5,982 nt of DNA from Bacillota bacterium. Lineage in GTDB: Bacteria; Bacillota; Clostridia; DSM-8532. The translations under genes were made by a program, and so were the position numbers. Location of the stretch: contig JAEXPO010000242.1 in the NCBI GenBank assembly GCA_023446675.1, positions 1 through 5,982 of the forward strand. The letters are read 5' to 3'. The notes beneath the pieces were generated by a model that was given only the letters and a program-made list of their open reading frames with translations, did not search any database and was not told where the DNA came from. The first letter of the stretch is position 1, and every line of letters starts with the position of its first letter. Of the stretch, positions 5,502 to 5,982 are shown piece by piece.

Positions 5502-5982
5502 ATGAAGGGTTTTGCAATGCTTGGTATAGGCCGGACAGGCTGGATTGAAAAGGAAGCTCCTGCCTGCGGGCCTCTGGATGCCGTTTGTACACCTGTGGCG
5601 GTAGCCCCCTGCACCTCGGACGTCCATACCGTATGGGCCGGAGCCATCGGTGATCGCAGGGATATGATTCTCGGACACGAATGCGTGGGCCGGGTGGTAG
5701 AGGTTGGTTCTCTTGTAAAGGACTTCAAACCGGGTGATCTGGTTATTGTTCCCGCCATCACACCCGACTGGGGTGCGGTTGAGTCCCAGGCCGGTTTCTC
5801 GCAGCATTCCGGCGGGATGCTGGCAGGCTGGAAGTTTTCAAACTTCAAGGACGGCGTTTTCGCCGAATTCTTTCATGTAAACGAAGCGGACGCCAATCTG
5901 GCCCATCTCCCCTCCAGTCTTGATCCGGCCGAGGCAGTCATGCTGGCGGACATGGTGGTGACCGGTTTTCACGGTGCAGAGC
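5502..5982 (+). CDS. adh: Zinc-dependent secondary alcohol dehydrogenase (NADP type), partial, C-terminus cut by window edge
   Basis: The first 160 codons read like the Thermoanaerobacter brockii / Clostridium beijerinckii secondary alcohol dehydrogenases, which interconvert 2-ketones or aldehydes and alcohols with NADP(H) in the cytosol. The start MKGFAML is typical, and the catalytic zinc ligands fall at the family positions: Cys37 (VAPCTSDVHTV), His59 with Glu60 (MILGHE) and Asp150 (ADMVVTGFHGAE). FKPGD (75-79), VPAITPDW (83-90) and HSGGMLAGWKFSN (102-114) are family hallmarks. There is no four-cysteine structural-zinc lobe, as in this subgroup. About 190 residues, including the nucleotide-binding fold, lie beyond the window, so NADP preference is inferred from the subgroup. 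The ATG at 5502 follows GGAGGAG (5486-5492) with nine bases of spacing. The gene follows the aldolase on the same strand after 291 AT-rich bases, so it may be a separate transcript. Confidence 0.95.
   Translation, partial: MKGFAMLGIGRTGWIEKEAPACGPLDAVCTPVAVAPCTSDVHTVWAGAIGDRRDMILGHECVGRVVEVGSLVKDFKPGDLVIVPAITPDWGAVESQAGFSQHSGGMLAGWKFSNFKDGVFAEFFHVNEADANLAHLPSSLDPAEAVMLADMVVTGFHGAE

Noticed and set aside
5290..5505. Plus-strand 71-codon open frame in the dehydrogenase leader
   Set aside because: It is very AT-rich, lacks a ribosome site and overlaps the ribosome site and start of the dehydrogenase gene.

Overview
The window looks like a chromosomal segment of an anaerobic Firmicute of the Clostridia type. 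The reasons are strong GGAGG-type ribosome binding sites, AT-rich spacers between moderately GC-rich genes, a GTP-type PEP carboxykinase, and an alcohol dehydrogenase that closely resembles the NADP-dependent secondary alcohol dehydrogenases of Thermoanaerobacter and Clostridium beijerinckii. This is a family-level impression from reading the sequence; no search was run.

Layout. The left half is on the minus strand. It holds the first 424 codons of pckG (cut by the left edge), a spacer of about 570 bases, a 254-codon xylose-isomerase-like TIM-barrel isomerase/epimerase (1845-2609), and a 214-codon metallo-beta-lactamase-fold hydrolase (2773-3417). The right half is on the plus strand. It holds a GntR/HutC-type regulator with a UTRA domain (best start 3711), a divergent DeoC-family aldolase (4512-5210), and the first 160 codons of a zinc secondary alcohol dehydrogenase (from 5502, cut by the right edge). 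The two halves diverge from 3418-3710, where each side has a recognisable promoter.

How the genes may work together. pckG links oxaloacetate and PEP and probably stands alone. The regulator sits 81 bases before the aldolase with no visible terminator between them, so the two are probably one transcript. The alcohol dehydrogenase follows after a long AT-rich leader with its own control. A DeoC aldolase releases an aldehyde, classically acetaldehyde plus glyceraldehyde 3-phosphate, and an alcohol dehydrogenase could reduce it. The regulator, aldolase and dehydrogenase may therefore form a small sugar-phosphate catabolic unit, with the isomerase and the hydrolase as possible accessory enzymes. 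This pathway is inference; the individual family calls are firm.

The spacers hold the less ordinary material. There are three tandem copies of a 19-base GC-rich repeat (1667-1723), a pckG leader with two consecutive hairpins, a degenerate coding remnant between the divergent genes, three intergenic GTATAC palindromes, and AACAAA motifs at helical spacing before the alcohol dehydrogenase. No RNA gene, CRISPR array, complete mobile element or clear new multi-gene system is visible.
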